Notes: generated by a model from the letters alone, not told the origin. A stretch of 64,000 bases of DNA from Rhodovulum bhavnagarense (GCF_004343505.1 NZ_SLXU01000011.1:1-64000); one strand, 5' to 3'; counted from the stretch's first letter, positions 18,372 through 27,797 are shown. Program-made: numbers and translations.

Positions 18372-20741
18372 GTGTCTTCCCCCGCGCCACTGATTTTCGT
18401 TGTCATGGCCGTCTTTCGCCCCGATCCCGCGCAACTGCGCGCACAGATCGGGTCGCTGGCCGGGCAAACCCACCGCAACCACCGGCTGGTGGCGGTCATC
18501 GCCGATACCGAATCCGGCGCGCTGTTGCGTGACACGGCGGGCGAGGCCGGGCTGGCAGATCCGGTAATCGTGACGCCGGATGTGGCGCTTGACGCGGTGC
18601 GGGCCTTCGAACTGGGGATCGCAGAGGCGCTGACCCAGATCGACATGCTGTCGCCCGCTGTGCGCGACACGGCGCTGATCGCGCTGTCGGACCAGGACGA
18701 CATCTGGCATCCCGACCGGCTGGCACACGGGGTAGAGGCGCTGGCGGGAACCGATCTGCAACTGGTCCATAGCGATGCCCGGCTGGTGGCCGGCGACGGC
18801 ATTACCGAGATTCACCCCTCGATGTTCGCCTATGAGCGCCGCCTGCCGGCGCCGGGTGCGCGCGGTTTGCTTTACCGCAATACGATCACGGGCATGACCG
18901 TGCTGATGCGGGCCGGGCTGGCGCGGCTGGCCCTGCCGTTTCCGGCGCAGGCCGGGGTGCATTTCTATCATGACCTCTGGCTGGGCCTGCTGGCCGAGGC
19001 CACCGGCGGCGTCGGGCGCATCGACGCGGCGCTGGTCGATTACCGCCAACATGATCGCAACGCCATCGGCGCCGTCGACCGGCAGGCGGGTTGGCTCAAG
19101 GGCGTATTTCGTCTGCGCCGCCGGCTGCCCGGAAAGATGTGGCTGCGGCGCGAGGCGGCCTCTTACGCACTGGCGCGCTATCTTGCGCATTCCGCGCACA
19201 ACCGTCTTATCGAGGCGGTCCACGACAACCGCCTGCCCGATGGCGGGCTGAACACCACGCCGCTGCGCCCCTTTCTGCGGCGGCTGCGCGGCAGCGGGGC
19301 ACATTTTTGGGATGCGGGGCGTTACCTGATGACGGGTCACGCAGGACTGGCGCGAATCGCCACGGGCTTTGCGGTGGTCGGCACGGGCCGGGTGGCCTGG
19401 GCCCTGCGCGAGGCGCTTGGTCCCCATCTGGGCGAGGCGCTAGAGGCCTTTGATACCCGGCTTTACAGCCTGTCGCCCGGAATGCCCCCCAGGGCGGCAC
19501 AGGTGCCCGACACGCTGCGCGAACGGCACAAACGCCACCGCCCGAGGGATTGGACGGAGATTTCCGACGAACGCAAGACGCCACGCTGGTCACCCGAGTT
19601 TTCCGCCCCGGACCCGGGCCTCGTAATCCTGGTGCCCACGCTCAATCCGACCGAGATATTTGCAGGGATCGACACTGCGCTCGATTTCGCGGTGGGGCTG
19701 GCGGCGCGGGGCATCGTCGTGCGCCTTGTGGCAACCGACCTGCCGGTTTCCTCGCCCGGGGCCTCGCGCCAGTTCATCTTGCGCCGGATGGACCGCAACG
19801 CTGCCATGGCGGGCACGGCCGGGCGGGTGCGGGTGCATTGCGGCGTCAGCAGCCAAACCCTGCCGATGCATCGCGGCGACATCTTCATGGCCACTGCCTG
19901 GTGGACCGCGCATGTCGCCGAGAAACTGATAAGGCGGCACGGCTTTTTCCACCCCCGGTTCCATTACCTGATCCAGGATTACGAGCCGAATTTCTACGCC
20001 TGGGGTCCAGAATTCGCCGATGCCATGGCAAGCTACGCGTTCGATTTAGAGGCGATTTTCAACACGTCACTGTTGCGCGCCTATTTCGCTGCGCAGGGCT
20101 TTGGCTTTGCCGGGCCGGATGCCCCGGCCTTTCGCCCAGCCATCGACATTGCCCGCTATGCCGCGGGCACCCGCCCGCCGCGCCCCGCTAGCCAGCCACG
20201 GCGGCTGGCCCTTTATGGCCGGCCAGCGGTCGCGCGCAACATGTTTGCCACCGCGGTCGAGGCACTTGGCCGCTTTGTCGTCGCCGAGAACCTGGCGCCA
20301 GGCGATATCGAGATCGTCTCGGTCGGCATGCCGCACGATCCGGTCAAGCTGCCCAACGGGGTGGTGATGGAAAGCCTTGGCAAGCTTGCGCTGGAGGACT
20401 ACCCCGGCTTCTTGCTGGAAACAGATATCGGGCTGTCGCTGATGTATTCGCCCCATCCCAGCCACCCTCCGATCGAGATGGCAGCCTCGGGCTGCCGCGT
20501 GGTGACCAACGCCTTCCCGTCCAAGGACCTGGGCCTTTTGACCCCCGCCATCGAAAGCACCGAACCCACCGCGACCGCCCTTGGCGAAGCCTTGTCACGG
20601 GCGTGGCGGGCCGGCCCCGTGAGCGCACAGGACCGGCAGATCGACCTCTCGCGCCTTGGGGCGACGAAGGACGACACCATCGACCGGCTGGCCGAACGGC
20701 TGCGCCCGGCGCTTGCCAACGGAAAGGCCCCTACCCCATGA
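18372..20741 (+). CDS. Two-domain glycosyltransferase (GT2-like plus WsaF-like)
   Basis: A 789-residue protein. The N-terminal half is a GT-A fold GT2 domain: it starts SSPAPLIFVVMAVFRPDPAQ, with SDQDDIWHPD near residue 107 as the nucleotide-sugar/metal site and DYRQHDRNAIGA later. The C-terminal half (about 415-789) starts LVILVPTLNPTEIF and carries YLIQDYEPNFYAWG near 534, characteristic of WsaF-type rhamnosyltransferases, a GT-B fold. Such fusions add two sugars to surface glycans. The frame opens at 18234, but the GTG at 18372 has GGAGAG 7 bases upstream and starts just before the first beta-strand, so it is preferred. Its stop overlaps the next start by 4 bases. Confidence 0.82.
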   Translation: MSSPAPLIFVVMAVFRPDPAQLRAQIGSLAGQTHRNHRLVAVIADTESGALLRDTAGEAGLADPVIVTPDVALDAVRAFELGIAEALTQIDMLSPAVRDTALIALSDQDDIWHPDRLAHGVEALAGTDLQLVHSDARLVAGDGITEIHPSMFAYERRLPAPGARGLLYRNTITGMTVLMRAGLARLALPFPAQAGVHFYHDLWLGLLAEATGGVGRIDAALVDYRQHDRNAIGAVDRQAGWLKGVFRLRRRLPGKMWLRREAASYALARYLAHSAHNRLIEAVHDNRLPDGGLNTTPLRPFLRRLRGSGAHFWDAGRYLMTGHAGLARIATGFAVVGTGRVAWALREALGPHLGEALEAFDTRLYSLSPGMPPRAAQVPDTLRERHKRHRPRDWTEISDERKTPRWSPEFSAPDPGLVILVPTLNPTEIFAGIDTALDFAVGLAARGIVVRLVATDLPVSSPGASRQFILRRMDRNAAMAGTAGRVRVHCGVSSQTLPMHRGDIFMATAWWTAHVAEKLIRRHGFFHPRFHYLIQDYEPNFYAWGPEFADAMASYAFDLEAIFNTSLLRAYFAAQGFGFAGPDAPAFRPAIDIARYAAGTRPPRPASQPRRLALYGRPAVARNMFATAVEALGRFVVAENLAPGDIEIVSVGMPHDPVKLPNGVVMESLGKLALEDYPGFLLETDIGLSLMYSPHPSHPPIEMAASGCRVVTNAFPSKDLGLLTPAIESTEPTATALGEALSRAWRAGPVSAQDRQIDLSRLGATKDDTIDRLAERLRPALANGKAPTP

Positions 20742-21580
20742 CGCGCCGTATCATACTGCATATCGGGTCGCCCAAATGCGGGTCGACATACCTCCAGAAG
20801 GTGCTGTCGCAAAATGCCGAGGCACTGGGAAGCGTCGGCATTCGCTATCCCGCCCCGGCCGCGACCCATCCCGGCAATGCCGGGGACTTGCAGACGATCA
20901 CCCGCGAACGGCTCGAATCCTATTTCGCAGGCGGGATCGAGACCGTGGTCCTCAGCCACGAAGACCTCTATTCCCTGCCCGGTCGCGGCGATGCGCTGGC
21001 CGCGCTTGCAGCGGAGGACGGGGCCGAGGTTCAGATCGTTGCCTTTCTGCGCCCGTTCAGCGAATTCCTCTACGGGGATTATTCGCAATTCATGAAACAG
21101 CATTTCGAACAGTTCCTGGCCACGCGCAATCCCTACGACGGACGCTCCTTCCGCGAGTTTTGCGAACGCCGGGTCAAGACACTCAACCCGGCGCAATTCC
21201 TGCGGAACTGGCAGAAACGCTTTCCCTCGGTGCCGCTGGCGCTGGACAGTCATCGCGCAATACGCCCGGTCCTGGAACGGCTTTTGGGCGAGATTCCGGC
21301 GATGGACTGGACCGTGCGCCGGCACGAAACGAACCCCTCCCTGCGGATGGAGGATTGCGACCGCATCGTCGCGGCGATGCGTGACCTCGACCGGAATGCC
21401 AAGGATATCCGCGACATGTTCCGCACAGCCTTTCACATGACCGCCGAACCCGATGCGGGCAAGACCGAGGCACGCACCGCCTGGATCGAGGCCGCCTTTG
21501 CCCGGCAGAACGCCGCAATCCTGGACGAATTCGGCTATGATAACCGCCTTGCCCGCCAGGCCCGAGAAAAATGCGGCTGA
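20738..21580 (+). CDS. Sulfotransferase-like P-loop protein
   Basis: A 280-residue cytoplasmic protein whose N-terminus, MTRRIILHIGSPKCGSTYLQ, is the 5'-phosphosulfate loop of PAPS-dependent sulfotransferases. A second segment, VQIVAFLRPFSEFLYGDYSQ, resembles the 3'-phosphate binding region, with Arg and Ser in the expected order. The acceptor is unknown. The ATG overlaps the stop of the glycosyltransferase as ATGA, so translation is coupled, and a GT2 gene follows. This setting suggests sulfation of the glycan built by the neighbours. The acceptor-binding half is divergent from described families. Confidence 0.72.
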   Translation: MTRRIILHIGSPKCGSTYLQKVLSQNAEALGSVGIRYPAPAATHPGNAGDLQTITRERLESYFAGGIETVVLSHEDLYSLPGRGDALAALAAEDGAEVQIVAFLRPFSEFLYGDYSQFMKQHFEQFLATRNPYDGRSFREFCERRVKTLNPAQFLRNWQKRFPSVPLALDSHRAIRPVLERLLGEIPAMDWTVRRHETNPSLRMEDCDRIVAAMRDLDRNAKDIRDMFRTAFHMTAEPDAGKTEARTAWIEAAFARQNAAILDEFGYDNRLARQAREKCG

Positions 21581-21671
21581 CGCGGCTGCGGGCGGCTGGC
21601 GCTCTGGCCGGTTCTCGCCTAGGGTGACAGGCGCGCCCCAGAGGGCCCAAGGCCGATACGGCGTTTTGAGA

Positions 21672-22646
21672 ATGCGCGACCACACCATCCCAGACACGAC
21701 CGCACGGGCCGACGAAACGGACCGGGTCACGATTCTGATGGCCGTCTGGAACGCGGGCAAAACCCTTGATCCTCAACTGCACAGTATTCTCGACCAGACC
21801 CATGCGAACTGGCACATTCTTGCCGCCGATGACGGCTCGTCCGATGACAGCCCGCAAACCCTCGCCCGGTTTGCCGCGGCGCATCCGGGTCGCCTGACGC
21901 CGCTATGCGGGCCGCGCAACGGGGCTGCGCGCAATTTCGTCTTCCTGCTGCGCGAGGCGGGACGGCGCGAGGGCGCCACGGGATGGATCGCGTTTTGCGA
22001 CCAGGATGACGTGTGGCTACCTGGAAAGCTGGCGCGCGGCATCGCCGCCCTGTCATCCCTGCCCGAGGGACAACCCGCCCTTTATTGCAGCCGGACCTGG
22101 GTCACCGATTTCGATCTCAAGGCGCGGCGCCTTTCGGCCGCACGGCCGCGGCCGCCGGGGTTTCGCAACGCACTGGTGCAGAATATCGCCTCGGGCAACA
22201 CAACGTTGCTGAATCCGGCGGCGGCGCAACTGGTCTGCGCGGCCGCCCAGGAGGTGACAGAGCTGGTCGTGCATGACTGGTGGGTCTATCAACTGGTCAC
22301 CGGGGCGGGCGGTACGGTGGTGCATGACGACGAACCGACACTGTTGTATCGTCAGCACCCTGGCAATCAGATCGGCGCCAATGACCACCTGCGCGCACGG
22401 CTTAAACGGATTGGCCAATTGCTGCGCGGCGATTTCCGGGAATGGAACCGGGTCAACATTGCCGCGCTTCGCGCCTCTGCCCATCGGCTGACACCGGCGA
22501 ACCGCGCGCTGCTGGACAGGTTTGCCGCTGCGCATGATGCACCCCTTGTCAGCCGCCTGCGACTGCTGTCGGGCATGGGACTGTATCGGCAGAGCCGCGC
22601 GGCGCAACTTGCGCTATGGCTGGCCGCGCTGCTGGGACGGCTGTGA
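21672..22646 (+). CDS. Family 2 glycosyltransferase
   Basis: A 324-residue GT-A enzyme. VTILMAVWNAGKTLDPQLHS opens the fold, LAADDGSSDDSPQTL is the nucleotide-binding Asp region, WIAFCDQDDVWLPGKLARGI is the DxD-type metal site and LLYRQHPGNQIGAND matches the end of RfbF-like rhamnosyl/abequosyl transferases. It is clearly paralogous to the N-terminal half of the gene at 18372. It starts 91 bases after the sulfotransferase gene; the earlier frame opening at 21453 overlaps that gene, so the ATG at 21672 is preferred. Probably the third gene of the same glycan cassette. Confidence 0.85.
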   Translation: MRDHTIPDTTARADETDRVTILMAVWNAGKTLDPQLHSILDQTHANWHILAADDGSSDDSPQTLARFAAAHPGRLTPLCGPRNGAARNFVFLLREAGRREGATGWIAFCDQDDVWLPGKLARGIAALSSLPEGQPALYCSRTWVTDFDLKARRLSAARPRPPGFRNALVQNIASGNTTLLNPAAAQLVCAAAQEVTELVVHDWWVYQLVTGAGGTVVHDDEPTLLYRQHPGNQIGANDHLRARLKRIGQLLRGDFREWNRVNIAALRASAHRLTPANRALLDRFAAAHDAPLVSRLRLLSGMGLYRQSRAAQLALWLAALLGRL

Positions 22647-22652
22647 CCCGAT

Positions 22653-24554
22653 CTAATCGCCCCATTCCCATGGCCGGGTGAAATTGCCCAAAAGGTGCGT
22701 CACCGCCTCGTCATCCACCTCGGCCTGGCGCACCAGGCGCGCGACCAGGCCGCGTTTGCGATCCTCAACCACCTCGGCCACTCGCGCGGCATGTCCCGCC
22801 TCGGCCAGCGCCGCGTCATAGACCCGCGCGATGGCCCGCTTGCGCAGGTCGGGCTTGAACACCTTGCCCACGGCGGTCTTGGGCAATTCGTCCAGGATCT
22901 CGACATGCTTGGGGATCGCCGCGCGCTCGTGGATGTGAATCCGGGCGTGTTCCATCAGGTCATCGGGCGTTGCGGTGGCGCCGGCCACCAGTTCGACATA
23001 GGCGCAGGGCAGTTCACCGGCGAAACTGTCAGGCTGGCCGATGGCCCCGACAAAGGCAACGTCATGATGCCCGGCAAGCGCCTCTTCGATCTCGGCCGGA
23101 TCGATATTGTGACCGCCCCGGATGATCAGATCCTTGGCCCGGCCGGTGATGTAGAGATACCCGTCGTCATCCATCCGACCCAGGTCGCCGGTCCGCAGAT
23201 AGCGACCCTCGGCGAACAGGTTATGGTTCTTGTCCTGCTCGGTATAGGTCGAGCCCTCGAACACGCCGGGGTTAGATACGCAGATCTCGCCCACCTCATC
23301 GGTATCGCATTCCCGCACCAGCGCGCCCTCGGGATCGAACTGGAGAATACGTACATGAGTATGCGGGAAGGGCAACCCGACCGAGCCGATCTTTTTGAGC
23401 CCGTCTGGCGGGTTGATCGAGACAAGGCAAGTCGCCTCTGTGAGACCATACCCCTCGCAGATTGTGATGCCTGTGGCCTTTTCGAAACGGTTGTATAGTT
23501 CAACCGGCAGCGGCGCCGACCCCGAAAAGGCGTATTGCAGGGATGAGACATCGGCATCCACCTTGCGCTGCATCAGCGCGGCAATCGCGGTGGGCACGGT
23601 GATGACAAAGGTAACGCGCCAGCGTTCGACCAGCTTCCAGAAATTGTCGAACACTCCCTCGCCGCGATAGCCCGCAGGCGTGGGAAAGACCACATGCGCG
23701 CCCGAAGACACGATCGACATCATGATCGGATAGGCCGCAAAAACGTGGAACAACGGCAGCGGGCAAATCACCGTATCCTCTGGCTTGAACAACAGCCGGT
23801 TGCCCAGCCAGCCATTATAGATCATCCCCGAAATCTTGTGCTGCGCGACCTTTGGCATTCCGGTGGTGCCGCCGGTATGGAAATAGGCGGCAATCCTGTC
23901 ATGCGTATGATCGTCGAAATCCAGCGCATCGGCCCGTTCCGCGGCCAGCGCCTTGTTGAAATCCAGGTAATCGGCATGGGCCGCTTTCCGGCCCGGATTG
24001 GCCGGACGGATCAGCGGCACGATCAGTTTCTTGGCACCGCCCAGATAGCGCAGCAGATCTACCTCGAGCACGGTATCGACCTTTGGGGCATGGCGGACCG
24101 CCTCGGCCACCTTCGCGGCGATATCGGTCTTGGGAAAGGCTTTCAGCGTGACCACGACCTTGGCGCCGGTCTCGCGCAGGATCGCGGCGATTTGCTCTGG
24201 TTCGAGCAGCGGGTTGATAGGATTGACGATTCCCGCAACTGCCCCCCCCAAAAGCGTCAGAACGGTTTCTGTGGCATTGGGCAGGACATAGGCAATCACG
24301 TCCCCTTCCCCCACGCCGAGCCGTCGGAACAGGTTGGCCGCCTGCGTGACGCGACCATGCAGGTCGGCCCAGGTCAATGTCTCGGCCGGGGCGCGGGGGT
24401 CGGATGTCAACTGGAACGAGATCGCCGGGCGGCCGGGATGGGCCTGAGCGGTCGCACTCAGCAGCGCATACATACTGCGCGGGACATCGCGCAGCGACCA
24501 GTCCGATTCAGCCTCGATCGCATCACGATCGGCACGCGTGGCATAACCAGCCAT
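22653..24554 (-). CDS. Acyl-CoA synthetase (AMP-forming)
   Basis: A 633-residue member of the ANL superfamily that activates an acyl substrate through acyl-AMP to acyl-CoA. Motifs are intact: YFHTGGTTGMPKVAQHK (phosphate-binding loop, about 223), GYGLTEATCLV (about 367), TGDLGRMDDDGYLYITGRAK (about 450) and the catalytic Lys in LPKTAVGKV (about 557). The size and the loop variant GGTTG fit the FadD-like group often annotated only as acyl-CoA synthetase in this order; the acid chain length cannot be told. It is convergent with the glycan cassette with 6 bases between them, and probably unrelated to it. Confidence 0.87.
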   Translation of the reverse strand: MAGYATRADRDAIEAESDWSLRDVPRSMYALLSATAQAHPGRPAISFQLTSDPRAPAETLTWADLHGRVTQAANLFRRLGVGEGDVIAYVLPNATETVLTLLGGAVAGIVNPINPLLEPEQIAAILRETGAKVVVTLKAFPKTDIAAKVAEAVRHAPKVDTVLEVDLLRYLGGAKKLIVPLIRPANPGRKAAHADYLDFNKALAAERADALDFDDHTHDRIAAYFHTGGTTGMPKVAQHKISGMIYNGWLGNRLLFKPEDTVICPLPLFHVFAAYPIMMSIVSSGAHVVFPTPAGYRGEGVFDNFWKLVERWRVTFVITVPTAIAALMQRKVDADVSSLQYAFSGSAPLPVELYNRFEKATGITICEGYGLTEATCLVSINPPDGLKKIGSVGLPFPHTHVRILQFDPEGALVRECDTDEVGEICVSNPGVFEGSTYTEQDKNHNLFAEGRYLRTGDLGRMDDDGYLYITGRAKDLIIRGGHNIDPAEIEEALAGHHDVAFVGAIGQPDSFAGELPCAYVELVAGATATPDDLMEHARIHIHERAAIPKHVEILDELPKTAVGKVFKPDLRKRAIARVYDAALAEAGHAARVAEVVEDRKRGLVARLVRQAEVDDEAVTHLLGNFTRPWEWGD

Positions 24555-24725
24555 TCATTGTCCTCCCTGCCGCCCGTTGGTTCGGACGTTGCATCCCGTA
24601 GGTCCAAAGGATGAAAGCAAACGGCGCGCACCGCAAGCCCGCCGCCCGCGCCCTACGCAGCGTCAAAACCGGGCAGAGGCGCAAGACGAACGGCGCGAAC
24701 GGTTCATGCCCGGACCACGAAAGGC

Positions 24726-26525
24726 TCAGGCCGCGTCGGATATGCCATCGGTGAATTGCAAACGCGCAAGCCGTGCATAAAGCCCGTCCTGGGCGACAAG
24801 GGCCTCATGGCTGCCCTCGGCCACGATCCGCCCCTGGTCGAAAACAAGGATGCGGTCTGCCTTTTTCACCGTGGCAAGACGGTGTGCCACTATCAGGGTT
24901 GTGCGGCCCACGGCCAGTTCGTCAACCGCATGCTGCACCGCGCGTTCGGATTCGGCATCAAGCGCCGAGGTCGCCTCGTCCAGCAGCAGAACAGGCGCAT
25001 CGCGCAAGATCGCACGGGCAATCGCGATGCGTTGTTTCTGCCCCCCCGACAGCATGATCCCCCGTTCGCCGACATAGGTGTCGTAACCATCGGGCAGCGC
25101 ACACAGGAAATCATGCGCGGCCGCGGCGCGGGCGGCGGCCTCGACCTCGGCATCCGTGGCCTCGGGGCGGCCAAAGCGGATATTCTCGCGCGCGGTATCG
25201 GCAAAGATCACCGGGTCTTGCGGCACCAGCGCGATCTGGTGGCGAAAGGTCGCCCGCGTGGTATCGCGCAAATCCACCCCGTCGATGCGGATCACCCCGT
25301 GCTGTGGGTCGTAAAAGCGCAGCAAAAGCTGAACGATGGTCGACTTGCCCGCGCCCGAGGGGCCGACCAGCGCGACGGTTTCGCCCGGACGCACATGCAG
25401 GCTGACACCGTCCAGCGCGGGGCTATTGGGCCGCGAAGGGTAGTGGAAGGTCACGTCCTCGAAACGAATATCGCCCTTGACCGGCGCGGGCAGTGGACGG
25501 GGGCTGTCGGGATCGCGCACCGTATCCCGTGCATGCAAGAGTTCAACCAACCGCTCTGTCGCGCCGGCGGCCCGTTGCAATTCGCCCCAGACCTCGGTCA
25601 TCGCACCAACGGCCCCCGCAACCATGACCGAATAGATCAGGAACTGAACCAGTTCCCCCGTGCTCATGGCGTCGGCGCGCACGTCGCGCGCCCCGATCCA
25701 CAAGACGCCCACGATCCCGGCGAAGATCAGGAAGATCACGATCACCGTCATCACCGACCGCGTGGCGATGCGGCGGCGCGCGGCGACGAAGCTTTTCTCG
25801 GTCACGTCACGGAAATGCGCCCGGCTGGCCCCCTCATTGGTAAAGGCCTGAACCGTCTGCACTGACAACAACGCCTCGGATGCATTTCCCGACGAGGCCG
25901 CGATCCAGTCCTGGTTCTCGCGGCTGAGCGCGCGCAACCGGCGACCCAGCACCACGATCGGCACGATCACCGCGGGTACCAGCAGCAAAACCGCGCCGGT
26001 CAGCTTGGGCGATGTCAGCATCATCAGCGCCAGCCCCCCGAACAGGATCAGAACGTTACGTAGCGCCACCGAGGCGGACGACCCGATTACCGAGAGGATG
26101 AGGGTGGTATCGGTGGTAATTCGCGACAGGACCTCGCCGGTCATGATCCGTTCATAGAATGCGGGACTCATGCCGATCATGCGGTCAAAAACTGTGCCGC
26201 GGATATCGGCAACGACCCGCTCGCCCAGCCGGGTGACCAGGTAATAGCGCAACGCCGTGCCCAGTGCGAACAGCGCGGCAACGCCCAGCGCCGCCGCGAA
26301 ATAGCCATCCAGCAACGCCGCCTGTTCACTTTCGAAACCGTCGACGACGCGGCGCACCGCCATCGGCAGAACCAGTGACACCCCCGCTGTCAGGACCAGC
26401 GCGGTCAGGGCCGCTGCCACGAGAATTCGATAAGGGGCCACGAAAGGCCAGAGCGCCCGCAATGCGCCAATGCGCCGGGACGTTGCACGTTGTTCGTCTT
26501 GGGTCGCTCCGGGCGGCATTGGCAT
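24726..26525 (-). CDS. ABC exporter half-transporter (MsbA/LmrA type)
   Basis: A 599-residue fusion of a six-helix transmembrane domain (about 30-320) and an ATPase domain. The nucleotide-binding domain shows Walker A GPSGAGKST (about 388), signature LSGGQKQRIAIARAI (about 490), Walker B LLLDEATSALDAESE (about 512) and the switch His in IVAHRLATV (about 541). It should work as a homodimer in the inner membrane, exporting lipid or a hydrophobic compound; the substrate is unknown. The start has no strong rival. No partner gene lies beside it; 95 bases upstream is a tRNA gene. Confidence 0.9.
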   Translation of the reverse strand: MPMPPGATQDEQRATSRRIGALRALWPFVAPYRILVAAALTALVLTAGVSLVLPMAVRRVVDGFESEQAALLDGYFAAALGVAALFALGTALRYYLVTRLGERVVADIRGTVFDRMIGMSPAFYERIMTGEVLSRITTDTTLILSVIGSSASVALRNVLILFGGLALMMLTSPKLTGAVLLLVPAVIVPIVVLGRRLRALSRENQDWIAASSGNASEALLSVQTVQAFTNEGASRAHFRDVTEKSFVAARRRIATRSVMTVIVIFLIFAGIVGVLWIGARDVRADAMSTGELVQFLIYSVMVAGAVGAMTEVWGELQRAAGATERLVELLHARDTVRDPDSPRPLPAPVKGDIRFEDVTFHYPSRPNSPALDGVSLHVRPGETVALVGPSGAGKSTIVQLLLRFYDPQHGVIRIDGVDLRDTTRATFRHQIALVPQDPVIFADTARENIRFGRPEATDAEVEAAARAAAAHDFLCALPDGYDTYVGERGIMLSGGQKQRIAIARAILRDAPVLLLDEATSALDAESERAVQHAVDELAVGRTTLIVAHRLATVKKADRILVFDQGRIVAEGSHEALVAQDGLYARLARLQFTDGISDAA

Positions 26526-26620
26526 ATCCTTTCGAGGGAAGTTTTAGGACCCGGATGCCGATGCAACAAGCGCCCTGCAAGCACAGTTCACGGGGTCGTG
26601 TGCAACGCGGTTGGAGATGC

Positions 26621-26694
26621 TGGAGCGGGTAGACGGAATCGAACCGACATAGCCTGCTTGGAAGGCAGGGGCTTTACCATTAAGCTATACCCGC
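26621..26694 (-). tRNA. tRNA-Gly (anticodon TCC)
   Basis: The minus strand from 26694 folds as a 74-base tRNA: acceptor GCGGGTA pairs with TACCCGC before T and an encoded CCA (26623-26621). The anticodon stem CCTGC/GCAGG encloses CTTCCAA, giving anticodon TCC for GGA/GGG glycine codons. The T-arm has GGTTCGATTCC. No prophage or integrase is next to it. Confidence 0.96.
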
Positions 26695-26893
26695 GACGCT
26701 CGCATTGGGTATGCCAGCGGCACGCGGTGGTCAAGCGGGATATTCCTAACAGACGCCCAAGACCGCCTCGCCCCGGAGCGGCGCCCCATAAGGGGCTCCG
26801 CATCTTCCCGAAGATGAAAAAACCCACCCAAAAACAACTTATGGCAGCGTCATTTTCAATTTTCGCGATAACGATATAAAATATTTTCGCGCT

Positions 26894-27202
26894 TTACTTG
26901 ATCAGGAAATCTGCAAGATCAGCGCCGGCGTTCAATGCCTCCTCCAGCCATTTGGGTCGGCGTCCGCGCCCGCTCCAGGTTTCAGAGGCGTTTTCAGGAT
27001 TGCGATATTTCGCGGCCGCTTTCACGCGCCGCGCTTTCATGCGAACGATCTCATCCAGCGTAAAACCAAGTTCTCGCGCTTTCGCTTCAAGCTCGGCACG
27101 CGCCTCGGCTTTCTTGCGTTGCTGGAAGGATTCGATTGCCGCATCGACGTCTTTGCGCAGGGCCTTGAGTTCATCCAGCGAAAGCTTTTCCAAGTTCTTC
27201 AT
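26894..27202 (-). CDS. H-NS family nucleoid protein (HvrA type)
   Basis: A 102-residue DNA-binding protein with an N-terminal coiled coil for oligomerisation (LEKLSLDELKALRKDVDAAI and following charged helix) and the C-terminal H-NS motif around TWSGRGRRPKWLEEAL, whose GRGR loop enters the AT-rich minor groove. In Rhodobacter the homologue HvrA regulates photosynthesis and nitrogen genes; here it may silence AT-rich foreign DNA. It has a strong AAGGAGTAA ribosome binding site and a -10-like TATAAA at 27238-27233. The surrounding spacer is the most AT-rich part of the window, a good self-target. Confidence 0.9.
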   Translation of the reverse strand: MKNLEKLSLDELKALRKDVDAAIESFQQRKKAEARAELEAKARELGFTLDEIVRMKARRVKAAAKYRNPENASETWSGRGRRPKWLEEALNAGADLADFLIK

Positions 27203-27326
27203 TTCTCAAATTACTCCTTTTTTCGCGGTCCGTTTATAGATCGGAACGGAAAGTGAAAAGATTATTCATCACTGAATCACGAAAAAGCAATGAAAATCAA
27301 CAGACGGAAAAACGCCACCTCGAACG

Positions 27327-27357
27327 GAAAAGGGCGGCCCCTCTGGCCGCCCTTTTC
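27327..27357. terminator. Hairpin terminator downstream of yjbE
   Basis: Perfect 13-bp arms gaaaagggcggcc (27327-27339) and ggccgcccttttc (27345-27357) enclose cctct. The T-rich ends work on both strands. On the minus strand it closes the yjb locus; it also separates it from the H-NS gene promoter. Confidence 0.85.
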
Positions 27358-27407
27358 AAACCGATATGAACGGCCGCGCAGCGTGTCGCGCCGCCGATTC
27401 CCGCCGA

Positions 27408-27686
27408 TCAGTCAGCGCTGGTCGTGGTCGTGGTCGTGGTGGTGCCACCGTCGTTATTGGCAATGACCGCCAGGGTCAGCAGACCGGCAGCCGCCGCAGC
27501 CGCAACCGGGGCACCGACAAGGGCGCCGGTCGCGGTCGTCGTGGTGGTCGTGGTGGTGGTCGTCGTGGTCGTAGCGGCGTCCTGCGCCTGGGTGGACACG
27601 GTCATCTTGGTGGCCTCACCAGCAAAGCCGGTGGAAGCGACAGTCAGCCCGAGAACGGAGGCCGCAATGGTCTTGGTCAGGTTCAT
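27408..27686 (-). CDS. yjbE: YjbE-like exported polythreonine protein
   Basis: A 92-residue small protein. MNLTKTIAASVLGLTVASTG is a Sec signal peptide ending near GFA. The mature part has a run of 13 Thr, a hydrophobic Ala/Gly-rich segment (ALVGAPVAAAAAAGLLTLAV) and a C-terminal run of 8 Thr before SAD. E. coli YjbE has the same plan (signal peptide, Ala-rich centre, polythreonine tail) and is first in an exopolysaccharide operon, as here. Tandem ATGs lie at 27689 and 27686; the second is better spaced from AAGGAGAT. The role of YjbE is not understood. Confidence 0.75.
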   Translation of the reverse strand: MNLTKTIAASVLGLTVASTGFAGEATKMTVSTQAQDAATTTTTTTTTTTTTATGALVGAPVAAAAAAGLLTLAVIANNDGGTTTTTTTTSAD

Positions 27687-27797
27687 CATATATCTCCTTG
27701 CGCAAAGAGAAGGGTTATCCCTCGGCGTGAGAGATAGCACGAATTCGCCCGCACGCAAATCTTTCAGCAACAGGTCGCCAAACCTGCGCCTGTCCGC

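Noticed and set aside
26802-26818. catcttc/gaagatg hairpin downstream of the H-NS gene
   Set aside because: The short stem has a T-run before rather than after it on the gene's strand, so it is not a normal terminator.
27419-27582. GTG/GTC trinucleotide runs as a CRISPR or tandem-repeat array
   Set aside because: They are the codons of the polythreonine protein; there are no spacers or unit larger than three bases.
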